From: Acidobacteriota bacterium
GTDB taxonomy: Bacteria; Acidobacteriota; Terriglobia; Acidiferrales; UBA7541
Length of the DNA stretch: 64,000 bases
Direction: 5' to 3'
Assembly (NCBI GenBank): GCA_013289585.1
Contig: JABCZR010000002.1
Span: 186,001-250,000, forward strand
The stretch's first letter is position 1, and every line of letters begins with the position of its first letter. The notes below the pieces were generated by a model that was given only the letters and a program-made list of their open reading frames with translations, did not search any database and was not told the DNA's origin. The position numbers and the translations under genes are program-made. Positions 48,186 through 56,491 of this stretch are shown here, piece by piece.

Positions 48186-49102
48186 TCGCGTAGCCTCCTT
48201 CCGGTCATTTCGATGAACACGTCTTCAAGCGAAGGAGTGGCAATTTCCAGGCTGACGAGTTCATTTCCCTCAGCTTCCAGGTGTTTGACAAGAGAAACGA
48301 TGGCTTGCGGGGGCCGATGCGAATGAATCACGTAAGTGCCGTCGACTTCGCGCGCGTCGGTAACGCCTTCGAGGTTCTTGAGCGCTCCGTTCAATTCTGG
48401 CTTCGAGAGACGAACCTCGATGCGTGTGGCACCGCCGGAATGGGCTTTCAACTCGCGCGGAGTCCCCAGAGCTATGACCTTGCCGTGATCCACGATGGCT
48501 ACGCGGTCGCAGAGGCGCTCGGCTTCCTCGATGTAGTGAGTGGTCATCAAAATGGTTTTTCTCTCGCGGCGCAGTTCTTCGATGATGTCGTAGATTTCGC
48601 GGCGTACCTGCGGATCGAGACCGGCGGTAGGCTCGTCGAGAAAGACGACTTTCGGGTCATTGAGGAGGGCCATGGCGAGCGCGAGGCGCTGCTTCTGGCC
48701 GCCGGAAAGCTGGCTGTAAAAGGTGTTGCGCTTTTCTTCCAGGCCGAAGCGTTTGAGCAGCTCTTCCGGCTTGCGACCGCGCTTGTAGAAGCTGGCGAAG
48801 AGCCGCAAAGCTTCCATGACCCGAATCTTGTCCGGAAGCGAAGTGGACTGCAGTGCGGCGCCAATTTCGTGCTTTAGAGCCGAGGTATCTCTTTGCGGGT
48901 CCAGGCCGCAGACAGAAACGCGGCCGCCATCCGGGTCGCGAAGACCTTCCAAGATCTCGACGGTGGTCGTTTTTCCGGCGCCGTTGGGTCCGAGGAGGCC
49001 GAAGACTTCACCTTCTTCGACGTTGAAGCTGACGCCGCGGACCGCTTCGAGCTCGCCGTAACGCTTGACGAGGTTTTCCACTTGAATGATGGAATTTGCC
49101 AT
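48182..49102 (-). CDS. ABC transporter ATP-binding protein
   Basis: The 306-aa protein has Walker A LLGPNGAGKTTTVEILEG, the signature QLSGGQKQRLALAMAL, Walker B KVVFLDEPTAGLDP and the H-loop LMTTHYIEEAERLCD, in an exporter-type (DrrA/CcmA-like) subfamily. The C-terminal 80 residues (EVRLSKPELNGALKN, IATPSLEDVFIEMTGRRL) are the accessory domain of this group. It shares the TTGA overlap with the permease gene. Multidrug or lipid export is typical, but not shown. Confidence 0.94.
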   Translation of the reverse strand: MANSIIQVENLVKRYGELEAVRGVSFNVEEGEVFGLLGPNGAGKTTTVEILEGLRDPDGGRVSVCGLDPQRDTSALKHEIGAALQSTSLPDKIRVMEALRLFASFYKRGRKPEELLKRFGLEEKRNTFYSQLSGGQKQRLALAMALLNDPKVVFLDEPTAGLDPQVRREIYDIIEELRRERKTILMTTHYIEEAERLCDRVAIVDHGKVIALGTPRELKAHSGGATRIEVRLSKPELNGALKNLEGVTDAREVDGTYVIHSHRPPQAIVSLVKHLEAEGNELVSLEIATPSLEDVFIEMTGRRLRD

Positions 49103-49205
49103 CTTGGCTGACCACCCACTCGGTCGGGTTCATCCTTGAAATGAGCTATAGCATACAGCAGATGGGCGCCTGTTTCGTAACGACAGGCGCAGACCTCTCC
49201 CCCTC

Positions 49206-49550
49206 TCACTTACGAATACGTTTGCGGGGAGATTTCTGTTTCAAGACGAGTTTTGCGGGCGGTTTCCAGAGGTGGCGTTTGAGATCGACGCGAGACTCGA
49301 TCAGCGTGACGCCTTCGCTTTCGAGAAGTTTTCTTTGCAGGGAGGAATAAGGTTCGCGGATAAGGAGCTTTCCGCGCGCGCCGAGAACGCGATGCCAGGG
49401 AATGCCTTTGCCAGAAGGTGTGGCTGCCATGGCTCGCCCCGCGGTTCGGGCTCCGCCTGGAAGACGCAGAGCCTTAGCGAGGGCTCCATAGGTTAGAACA
49501 CTTCCGCGGGGAATTCGTTGCACGAAACGATAGACGTAATCCCAGGACAT
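49206..49550 (-). CDS. Alkyltransferase-like protein (ATL; MGMT fold with Trp in place of the active Cys)
   Basis: The 114-aa protein matches the DNA-binding domain of O6-alkylguanine alkyltransferases: YRFVQRIPRGSVLTYGALAK, GGARTAGRAMAA. The active motif PCHR is replaced by PWHRV (IPWHRVLGARGKL). This Trp change is the hallmark of ATL proteins, which bind alkylated DNA and hand it to nucleotide excision repair without alkyl transfer. ATG 49548-49550 is preferred; an ATG at 49620-49622 in frame would add 24 residues. It ends in a basic tail (KQKSPRKRIRK). Confidence 0.88.
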   Translation of the reverse strand: MSWDYVYRFVQRIPRGSVLTYGALAKALRLPGGARTAGRAMAATPSGKGIPWHRVLGARGKLLIREPYSSLQRKLLESEGVTLIESRVDLKRHLWKPPAKLVLKQKSPRKRIRK

Positions 49551-49967
49551 TTCGAATCCATTTCCGAGGAGATCGGTTTGGAGAATCCAGTCTGTGCGAG
49601 AAACAGGAAACTCGAACGTCATCCTAGGTGTCCAAAGAAAGAAGAACAAGAGAAAATTCCCGCGGCCGGGTTTAACGCGGTAGATGCGATGCGGCGCGAT
49701 TTCGGGAACGTCCGGGAAAAGCGCGCATCTAATCGAAGTAGGGAATAGAAAAATGCCGAGCGCGGTCATTCAAGTGTAGTCAGAAAACAAGGATGAGAAG
49801 AATTTATGGAACGCAGAAAAAAATGTGATGAGGAATACGGGGCAGATTCGACTAGGGTTGTCGCGTTACTCATACGACGCAGTGCTCCGGTGAACGCGCA
49901 TCTTGTCTTGGCTGCCGTAGTGAAGAGAACTACACTACGGCAGATGACATTGCCTTGAGGTGACGTC
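49551..49967. other. Divergent intergenic region before the first AAA+ gene
   Basis: No gene is supported. It contains a perfect 11-bp inverted repeat, CTGCCGTAGTG (49912-49922) and CACTACGGCAG (49933-49943), with a 10-base centre, ending 24 bases before the ATG of the AAA+ gene. It also covers the possible longer start of the ATL gene on the minus strand. Confidence 0.55.
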
Positions 49968-51188
49968 ATGGACGAATACGTACTTTCACTAGATCCGAGC
50001 AAGCGCAGCGCCGACACGATCGATTTTCAGACGGCGCTGGGGGCCAAGATTGTCGGGCAGAAGGAAGGCGTCCAGGCGTTGGTCGAGTTGTATCAAGTTT
50101 TCCGCGCCGGATTGAACTCTCCCGGCCGTCCGGTTGGCAATCTTCTCTTTCTCGGTCCGACGGGCTCCGGCAAGACGCGCATGGTGGAAGCCGCGGCGGA
50201 AATTCTCTTCGGAGATCCCCGAGCGGTGGTCAAAGTGGATTGCGCGGAGTTTCAGCATTCGCACGAAATCGCCAAATTGATTGGCTCACCCCCAGGCTAT
50301 CTCGGCCATCGCGAAACGCACCCGCTGATCACGCAGGAATCGCTCTCCGCCAGTCATACGGACAAGCTGAAGCTCAGCTTCCTGTTGTTCGATGAAATTG
50401 AGAAAGCCAGCGATGCGCTGTGGCAATTGCTACTGGGGATTCTGGATAAGGCCACGCTCACTTTGGGCGACAATCGCAAGGTCGATCTGTCTCAGACGAT
50501 TATCTTTCTCACCTCCAACCTGGGGAGCGGTGAGATTACCGACCTCATGGAAGGCGGCATGGGCTTTATCCAGCCGAAGGACAAGCCTGCTGCGGGTCTG
50601 GACGAGAAAGTCGAACGCACGGCTGTGGAAGCCGCGCGACGCAAATTCTCGCCCGAGTTCATGAACCGCCTGGACAAGGTGGTGGTGTTCCACCCGCTGC
50701 GGCGCGAACAGCTCCAAGAAGTGCTGGATATCGAGCTGGGCCAGGTACAGAAGCGCGTTCTGGATACTGCCAACGGGCAGTTCCTGTTTCGGGTGACGGC
50801 GGCCGGCAGGGAATTCCTCCTGCAGGAAGGCACCGACCAACGCTACGGTGCACGGCACCTGAAGCGCGCCATCGAGCGCAACGTCGTTTATCCGCTGGCG
50901 AACCTGCTGGCCACGGATCAAGTCAGTTTGGGTGACCTGGTGTGTATCGATTGGGACCGCAGCCATAATCGCTTGACGTTTGCCCGAGAAGGCGAAGGGG
51001 CGCTGATTGCAAGCCCGACGGCCCAGCCAGGCGGGATTGCCGCATCGGCCGAAGCAAAGGATGGTAAGTCCATCGATGCCCCGGCGGAAGTCGTGCAAGA
51101 AGAGCGCAAGACGCGCGTGGCGCAACCTACAGCTGCACCGGCGGCCACGTCGCAAGCCCGGAAGAAGCAGGATCGCTCCAATAACTAA
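49968..51188 (+). CDS. ClpA-D2-like single-ring AAA+ ATPase, copy 1
   Basis: The 406-aa protein has one AAA+ module close to the second ring of ClpA/ClpB: Walker A GPTGSGKT (63-70), pore loop PPGYLGHRE near 110, Walker B LLFDE (139-143), sensor 1 TSN (182-184), arginine finger in FMNRLDK (234) and sensor 2 GARHLKR (294-300). It lacks the Clp N-domain, the first ring and the ClpX zinc finger. After sensor 1 it carries GGMGF (MGF at 198-200) at the place where ClpA and ClpX carry the IGL/IGF ClpP-docking loop. The last 60 residues are a low-complexity tail. GAGGTGAC precedes the ATG. It could unfold proteins for ClpP or alone. Confidence 0.85.
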   Translation: MDEYVLSLDPSKRSADTIDFQTALGAKIVGQKEGVQALVELYQVFRAGLNSPGRPVGNLLFLGPTGSGKTRMVEAAAEILFGDPRAVVKVDCAEFQHSHEIAKLIGSPPGYLGHRETHPLITQESLSASHTDKLKLSFLLFDEIEKASDALWQLLLGILDKATLTLGDNRKVDLSQTIIFLTSNLGSGEITDLMEGGMGFIQPKDKPAAGLDEKVERTAVEAARRKFSPEFMNRLDKVVVFHPLRREQLQEVLDIELGQVQKRVLDTANGQFLFRVTAAGREFLLQEGTDQRYGARHLKRAIERNVVYPLANLLATDQVSLGDLVCIDWDRSHNRLTFAREGEGALIASPTAQPGGIAASAEAKDGKSIDAPAEVVQEERKTRVAQPTAAPAATSQARKKQDRSNN

Positions 51189-51220
51189 AGTACTTAAAGT
51201 GGAACTTTAACTAGGACTAA

Positions 51221-51248
51221 GGGCGCATCGATGGTGCGCCCCTTTTTG
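51221..51248 (+). terminator. Terminator after the first AAA+ gene
   Basis: GGGCGCA (51221-51227) pairs with TGCGCCC (51235-51241), followed by CTTTTTG. It lies 32 bases after the stop codon, so the two AAA+ genes probably have separate transcription units. Confidence 0.8.
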
Positions 51249-51270
51249 TCGCCGCGGAACTGACACAAAC

Positions 51271-51325
51271 TGTTTCATCCCTCTCACTTTGCACGTGATT
51301 GAAACACAGTCTCACGGGTTGAGAC
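51271..51325. promoter_or_regulatory. Two inverted repeats upstream of the second AAA+ gene
   Basis: TGTTTCA (51271-51277) is mirrored by TGAAACA (51300-51306), and GTCTCA (51309-51314) is mirrored by TGAGAC (51320-51325). Both are perfect and lie between the terminator of copy 1 and the ATG of copy 2. They could be operator sites for a stress regulator; no heat-shock CIRCE sequence is recognised. Confidence 0.45.
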
Positions 51326-51488
51326 AGTTTCCACAATTGCAACACTTGTATGTTGTTGAATTTGTGCTGTTTTTCTGAACCCCACCCTGTGGACAAAATT
51401 GGCCCTCCCCATGCATTAGTTCAGGTTTGCGCGTAGCTGAGACGCGCATTGCGCCCAGGGGACATGGTCGCAAGGAAGGATCGATGAA

Positions 51489-52652
51489 ATGAGAGCCGCC
51501 GCCCGCCAGCAACTGGATCCGAGCATCCGAAGCAACGATACCCGTGATTTTCATGCCTCGTTGCGCGCCAAGATTGTCGGTCAGGAAGAAGGTGTGCAGT
51601 CTCTGGTGGATATGTTCCAGGTCTTTTGTGCCGGACTGAACTCGCCGGGGCGCCCGGTGGGCAACCTGTTGTTCCTTGGGCCGACCGGCTCGGGAAAAAC
51701 GCGCATTGTGGAAGCGGCTGCCGAAATTCTTTTTGGGGACCCCCGCGCTGTTATTAAGGTCGACTGCGCGGAGTTCCAGCATTCCCATGAAATCGCCAAG
51801 CTGATTGGTTCGCCCCCAGGCTACCTGGGCCACCGCGAGACCCATCCGCTGATCACGCAAGAAGCCCTGGCAGCCAGCCACACTGAAAAACTGAAGCTGA
51901 GCTTCCTGCTGTTCGACGAAATTGAAAAGGCCAGCGACGCCCTATGGCAATTGCTCTTGGGCATGCTGGACAAGGCCACGCTGACTCTCGGCGACAACCG
52001 CCGCGTGGACCTCTCGCAGACCGTTATCTTCCTCACGTCCAACCTGGGCGGAGGAGAAATCACCGAACTGATGCAAGGCGGCATGGGCTTCATCCAGCCA
52101 AAAGACAAGCCGGCCGCCGGCCTCGATGAAAAAGTGGAACGTACGGCGGTGGAAGCGGCGCGCCGGAAGTTTTCTCCGGAATTCATGAATCGGCTCGACA
52201 AAATTGTGGTATTCCATCCGCTGCGGCGTGCGCAGCTCGAACAGGTTTTGGAAATTGAGCTCGGCCAGGTGCAGCAGCGTGTTCTGGAAACCGCCAAGGG
52301 ACAGTTCCTGTTCCGCGTTACCAACGAAGGCCGCGACTTCCTGTTGCAGGAAGGCACGGACCAGCGCTATGGGGCGCGTCACCTGAAGCGCGCTATCGAA
52401 CGCCATGTGGTCTATCCGCTGGCCAACCTGCTGGCGACCGAGCAAGTTCATCTCGGCGATCTCGTTTGCATCGATTGGAACAAAGAGCAAGCCCGCCTGA
52501 CCTTCGTTCGTGAAGGCGAAAACCTGGCGTTGCCTGCGCGCCGTCCGGAACCCGTGATGCCCGTTCGCGCGATACCCGCCAAGAGCGGCAAGGCTGTGGA
52601 TGCTCCCGGCCTGACCAGTTCCCAGGAGCCTTCGCCGCGGATGGCCCGCTAA
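51489..52652 (+). CDS. ClpA-D2-like single-ring AAA+ ATPase, copy 2
   Basis: The 387-aa protein is very similar to the one encoded at 49968-51188 along the whole AAA+ part, including GPTGSGKT, PPGYLGHRE, LLFDEIEKA, GGMGF and GARHLKR. The N-terminal 20 residues and the C-terminal tail differ. The high similarity, the same order and the 300-bp spacing point to a tandem duplication with retained ATPase residues. ATG 51489 has AAGGA nine bases upstream; an out-of-frame ATG at 51484 is stopped at once. It has its own terminator. Likely an unfoldase; its partner protease is not in the window. Confidence 0.85.
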   Translation: MRAAARQQLDPSIRSNDTRDFHASLRAKIVGQEEGVQSLVDMFQVFCAGLNSPGRPVGNLLFLGPTGSGKTRIVEAAAEILFGDPRAVIKVDCAEFQHSHEIAKLIGSPPGYLGHRETHPLITQEALAASHTEKLKLSFLLFDEIEKASDALWQLLLGMLDKATLTLGDNRRVDLSQTVIFLTSNLGGGEITELMQGGMGFIQPKDKPAAGLDEKVERTAVEAARRKFSPEFMNRLDKIVVFHPLRRAQLEQVLEIELGQVQQRVLETAKGQFLFRVTNEGRDFLLQEGTDQRYGARHLKRAIERHVVYPLANLLATEQVHLGDLVCIDWNKEQARLTFVREGENLALPARRPEPVMPVRAIPAKSGKAVDAPGLTSSQEPSPRMAR

Positions 52653-52677
52653 ACTATCTTTTTTTCTCGATGATCTC

Positions 52678-52709
52678 GCCCGGGTGGCCAGCCGCCCGGG
52701 CTTTTTCTT
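52678..52709 (+). terminator. Terminator after the second AAA+ gene
   Basis: GCCCGGG (52678-52684) pairs with CCCGGGC (52695-52701), followed by TTTTTCTTTT. It lies about 25 bases after the stop codon. Confidence 0.88.
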
Positions 52710-52784
52710 TTCGAGCACCCGCCATGTAAAGTAACCTTGAGCTGTGGCGTGCCATCCTAGTTTTCATAGGTTTCTGGAGGTTGC

Positions 52785-54221
52785 GTGAATCGGATTGGGT
52801 CCGGTGCAGGGTCCCGCGTCACGACAGCCGTTCGAACGATGCGGCTCCGAGTGGAGCAACTAGCAAATACGGCGGGTCTCGTGCTTGGAATGCTGCTTTT
52901 GCTGGTGCCGGGCGCTGCGGCGCAGCGTACTGAGCTTAAGCCAGGTTTCAACATGTTTTCTCCGCAGCAGGACGTGGAGCTAGGGAAGAGAGCCGCCGCC
53001 GACGCCAAGAAACAGTTGCCCTCGTGCAATGATCCAAAGGTAGACGCATACCTCACCGAACTGGGGATGCATCTGGCTTCGAAGCTTCCTACCAACGGCG
53101 TGAAGTATCCATTCGAATTTCATTGCGTCAATGACAAAGCCATCAATGCGTTTGCTTTGCCCGGCGGGTATGTTTTTGTAAATCGCGGCGCCATCGAAGC
53201 GGGGGACAACGAAGGGCAGCTTGCGGCGGTGATGGCACACGAGTTGTCTCACGTCGCGCTGCGACATGGAACGAATCAGGTGACGAAAGCGGAGTGGGCC
53301 CAGGGGATTTTTAGTATTGCCAGTGGAATCTTTGGCGACTCCACCGGCGGATCGCTGTTGACGCAGCTCGGAGCGTTCGCCGCGGGTGGCGTGCTGCTGC
53401 GCTACTCGCGAACGGCGGAATCACAGGCCGATGTGATGGGGACGCAGGTTCTTTACGACGCGGGGTACGACCCGCGCGCCATGGCGCAATTTTTCGAAAA
53501 GCTTGAAGCAGAGACGAAGGGGAAGAATCCGCCGGAGTTCCTGTCCGACCACCCAAATCCGGAGCATCGCGTCGGTCGCGTAGATGAAGAGATTGAAAGG
53601 CTTGGCCCGATTCAGCCCAATGCGCGGCGAGACTCGGCCGAATTCGAAGCGATCAAGCGGGAAGTGCTGGCTCTGCCGGTGGTCAAGAAGCCGACGCCAG
53701 GAGCGCCTGGTGCTGCCACTCCGCCCGCAGCGCCCTCGCACAATTACGCGGCTTATCAAGCGAGTTCGTACTCGCTCAACTATCCGGACAATTGGAAGAA
53801 ATATCCGGATAGCGATGGCCGCGGAGCATCGTTTGCTCCGGAAGGCGGTGTTTTGGATGACGGCAGCGGCCACAGCGCGCTGGCGTACGGGCTGATCATC
53901 GGCGTGGCAAAAGCCAAAGGCGATTCGAACGATGCGAGCGCCCTACAGAGTGCAACAAGCCAGGTGATTCAAGATCTTCAGAAGGCCAACCCCAGCATGA
54001 AAATCACGCGACAAGGCGAGCACTTGCGCCTGAACGGCCATCCGGGCCTTTCGACTTATTTGAGCAATGACTCTCCGGGAGGCGGCCAGGAGACGGATTG
54101 GGTCATCACCGTGCTGCGTCCTACGGGTTTGGTCTATTTCATCTGCGTCGCTCCGCAATCTGCATACGATGAGTACGACAAGACGTTTTCAGCTATCCTG
54201 GACTCCGTGCGGCTCAAATAA
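52785..54221 (+). CDS. M48 family metallopeptidase (secreted)
   Basis: The 478-aa protein starts at GTG 52785 with GGAGG five bases upstream. A hydrophobic signal segment (AGLVLGMLLLLVPGAAAQ) precedes an M48 domain: PFEFHCVNDKAINAFALPGG, GYVFVNRGAIEAGDNEGQLA, the zinc site HELSH (152-156) and the third ligand region SRTAESQADVMGTQVL. The C-terminal part (SSYSLNYPDNWKKYPD onward) resembles secreted binding domains. It is probably an envelope quality-control protease like BepA/LoiP. An in-frame ATG at 52839 would shorten the leader. Confidence 0.92.
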   Translation: MNRIGSGAGSRVTTAVRTMRLRVEQLANTAGLVLGMLLLLVPGAAAQRTELKPGFNMFSPQQDVELGKRAAADAKKQLPSCNDPKVDAYLTELGMHLASKLPTNGVKYPFEFHCVNDKAINAFALPGGYVFVNRGAIEAGDNEGQLAAVMAHELSHVALRHGTNQVTKAEWAQGIFSIASGIFGDSTGGSLLTQLGAFAAGGVLLRYSRTAESQADVMGTQVLYDAGYDPRAMAQFFEKLEAETKGKNPPEFLSDHPNPEHRVGRVDEEIERLGPIQPNARRDSAEFEAIKREVLALPVVKKPTPGAPGAATPPAAPSHNYAAYQASSYSLNYPDNWKKYPDSDGRGASFAPEGGVLDDGSGHSALAYGLIIGVAKAKGDSNDASALQSATSQVIQDLQKANPSMKITRQGEHLRLNGHPGLSTYLSNDSPGGGQETDWVITVLRPTGLVYFICVAPQSAYDEYDKTFSAILDSVRLK

Positions 54222-54298
54222 AAACGGGGCTAAACGTAGAGACGCAGAGGCCGCAGAGCAGGAAAAAAGCGCACACAGGAAACAATTCTGAAAAATAG

Positions 54299-54334
54299 AA
54301 AGGGCGTCCCGTCAAAACCGGGGCGCCCTTTTGA
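54299..54334. terminator. Bidirectional terminator between the M48 and phosphatase genes
   Basis: AAAGGGCGTCCC and GGGGCGCCCTTT form a stem with a loop of about nine bases and T residues on the plus strand (and on the minus strand, TTT from AAA). It serves two convergent genes. Confidence 0.8.
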
Positions 54335-54354
54335 TTTGCCGGACTATGCGGCAG

Positions 54355-56139
54355 TTATCTGTGGTCGTTGCTATCGCGGTCGCTGAACAGGGACGGCAGA
54401 ACCGGCGTGCCTTCCGCCCTCACGGCATCCAGCGCATCCGGATCGAGTCCCAGGATTTGCAGGATGGTGGGAGCCACCTGAGCGGTTTCCACAAAGCTGT
54501 TAACGGTCTTGGGACGGAAGTCAGGATTCGAGACGAGCAGCATCACGTTGGTGTCATCCCAGGCAAAGCCGCCGTGCTCGGATTGTTTCTTTAAGTTGCC
54601 CGTATAGACCACGCCGACGTTCGGCAACACGACGATGTCAGGCGTGCGCGGGTCACCGCCTTCCCGTAAGCGGCAGCACGGACCAGGAACGTTAGGCACA
54701 CCGGGTGGGTTAAAGATGGTTGCGACAGAAGCGCCATAGAGGATCTGGCCGATTCCGGCAGCAGCGGCGTTGTCTTCCAGCATGCCAACGACCTTGCTGG
54801 TGTCGCTGGAATTCGTTAGCCACAGCTGGGAAATGTCGTCCTCGGCTATCCCGAGCCCGTTGTTGGGGTCGCTATAGACGGGCGGGAGAAAGGACCCGAT
54901 GATCCCGGATGGCGGCGTACCGTTGTTACCCGACTTCCCCGGAATCGGGAAGAAGCGGTTCGGATCGATCGGCGACTGCCCGTGTTTGGCTGTGATTATG
55001 ATTGCAGTCGAGTCCAGTAGGTGGCGGCTCCTGAGTGCGGCAACCATTTGTCCGATCGCCGCGTCCACGAAAGCGATCTCGGCCGCCATTTTCGGCCTTG
55101 GGGTACCCTGGGCATCCTCATAACCGCCTGAGTTTGCGTCAGTTCTGGTTGCCGACGCGGGTTCAATGAGCTTTTGTCCGACGCTGACCGCCTGGAAGTT
55201 CATACCGAAGATGACCGGTACCGGCTGTTTGCTGGTCCCGAGGTGGCTCTTGCCGTTGATCCAGTTCACCACGGCGTTGACCTTCAACTGGTCGTAGCAT
55301 TTGATGGAATCGAAGTCGGTGGTCCAGTCACTGCTGGTGTTCTGGGAAATGTGCGAGCAGTCAGTCCCGTTCGCGGTCTTGAAACCCGGGATGTCAATCA
55401 CGTTGGAATTCACTTCGGGCGAGTAGTAATCGTCGAGGTTGCTGGGGCTGGTGGTTCCCGTCGGTCCGGAGACTACCGCGTATACTGCATGCTTGTCGGA
55501 CCAGGCCGTAAAGCCGCCCGCCGCATGGATCACGCCGTAAATCGTGTTGGTGCGGACGAAATTCCAGGGGTAAACCGGCTTGCACCCATTGAAAGGATCG
55601 CGCTCCAACCGATCGGGATTGATGGAAAGAACGCCGCCGTCGAATGTGGAATAGGGACCGCCGCCGTTGACCTGGGTCTCGTCGAATTCATCGCCTTCTT
55701 CGTATTCAGTCTGCGTTCCGTTGATCTGTCCTTGCTTGCATGCGTATTGGCTTCCTTGATCCTCGCCGGGTAGTCCATTCCCGGTGTGCACCTTCGGAGG
55801 AGCCAGGACGCGATCGTAAGCCACGTCGTAGAACGCGCCCACCGTTCGGGGGCTCCCGCCGGTCACGAGCGCCATCAGCCCAGGGAAAGAATCGGAGGGC
55901 CGTGAAGTACTCGTGCGCGTATAGTTCACGCCCGTCTTGCCCAAGGCGGCCAAGGTCGGGCAGTTGTTGGATGCCACACAGTTTTCGTAATCAACCGCGT
56001 GCATCCCATCAATGCTAATGAGTAGAACATGCTTGATTTTGCGTCCTTCACCAAATTCATCGTTGGCGCGCGAAGGAGCCGGAGTCGTGGCGCCCAGCAA
56101 GCCAACCGAGAGTGCGACAGCAAGTATTCTTTGCTTCAA
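54355..56139 (-). CDS. Secreted alkaline-phosphatase-fold protein (type I phosphodiesterase-like)
   Basis: The 594-aa protein has a signal peptide (RILAVALSVGLLGATTPAPS) and an alkaline-phosphatase superfamily core: VLLISIDGMHAVDYE (metal Asp), then the nucleophile region TSTSRPSDSFPGLMALVTGG, later STAIIITAKHGQSPIDPNRF (metal His) and KQSEHGGFAWDDTNVMLLVS (second His). It should hydrolyse phosphate mono- or diesters outside the cell; the substrate is not evident. The end is PTILQILGLDPDALDAVR, usual for this family. The upstream 350 bp (56140-56491) carry no gene. Confidence 0.9.
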   Translation of the reverse strand: MKQRILAVALSVGLLGATTPAPSRANDEFGEGRKIKHVLLISIDGMHAVDYENCVASNNCPTLAALGKTGVNYTRTSTSRPSDSFPGLMALVTGGSPRTVGAFYDVAYDRVLAPPKVHTGNGLPGEDQGSQYACKQGQINGTQTEYEEGDEFDETQVNGGGPYSTFDGGVLSINPDRLERDPFNGCKPVYPWNFVRTNTIYGVIHAAGGFTAWSDKHAVYAVVSGPTGTTSPSNLDDYYSPEVNSNVIDIPGFKTANGTDCSHISQNTSSDWTTDFDSIKCYDQLKVNAVVNWINGKSHLGTSKQPVPVIFGMNFQAVSVGQKLIEPASATRTDANSGGYEDAQGTPRPKMAAEIAFVDAAIGQMVAALRSRHLLDSTAIIITAKHGQSPIDPNRFFPIPGKSGNNGTPPSGIIGSFLPPVYSDPNNGLGIAEDDISQLWLTNSSDTSKVVGMLEDNAAAAGIGQILYGASVATIFNPPGVPNVPGPCCRLREGGDPRTPDIVVLPNVGVVYTGNLKKQSEHGGFAWDDTNVMLLVSNPDFRPKTVNSFVETAQVAPTILQILGLDPDALDAVRAEGTPVLPSLFSDRDSNDHR

Positions 56140-56491
56140 GTGAATCTCCTTTGATTAAGAAAGCGAATTGAGGGAGCTACCCCACGGTCGAGACTAGGGG
56201 CAAAGTGTTACAGCTTGGATAAAGGAGGATGTCGGTGGAGTGAATCGTGGCGGAAATTGCGCCATGCTGAAGGGCTCGATCGAGGCATAAGTGAAAGTAC
56301 TGTGTTGGCTAGACCCTTGAGAATAGGAAAACATCTCTCAGGTTGCTTGATTTGCGGCCGCAGGCTTGAGTTCTGAGCGCCGTATCCGGTTCGATACACT
56401 TCGGCGGCACCTTCGAGGCCGGCACACTTTTCTGTGTCTCGTATCTAATTTTCAGGAGCAGAGCCCCGTGACGAATCGCGGCCGCTCTGGA
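56140..56491. other. Intergenic region, no feature recognised
   Basis: These 352 bases lie between the start of the phosphatase gene and the end of gcvPB, both on the minus strand. I see no gene, strong hairpin or clear promoter here, although the phosphatase promoter must lie within it. Confidence 0.5.
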
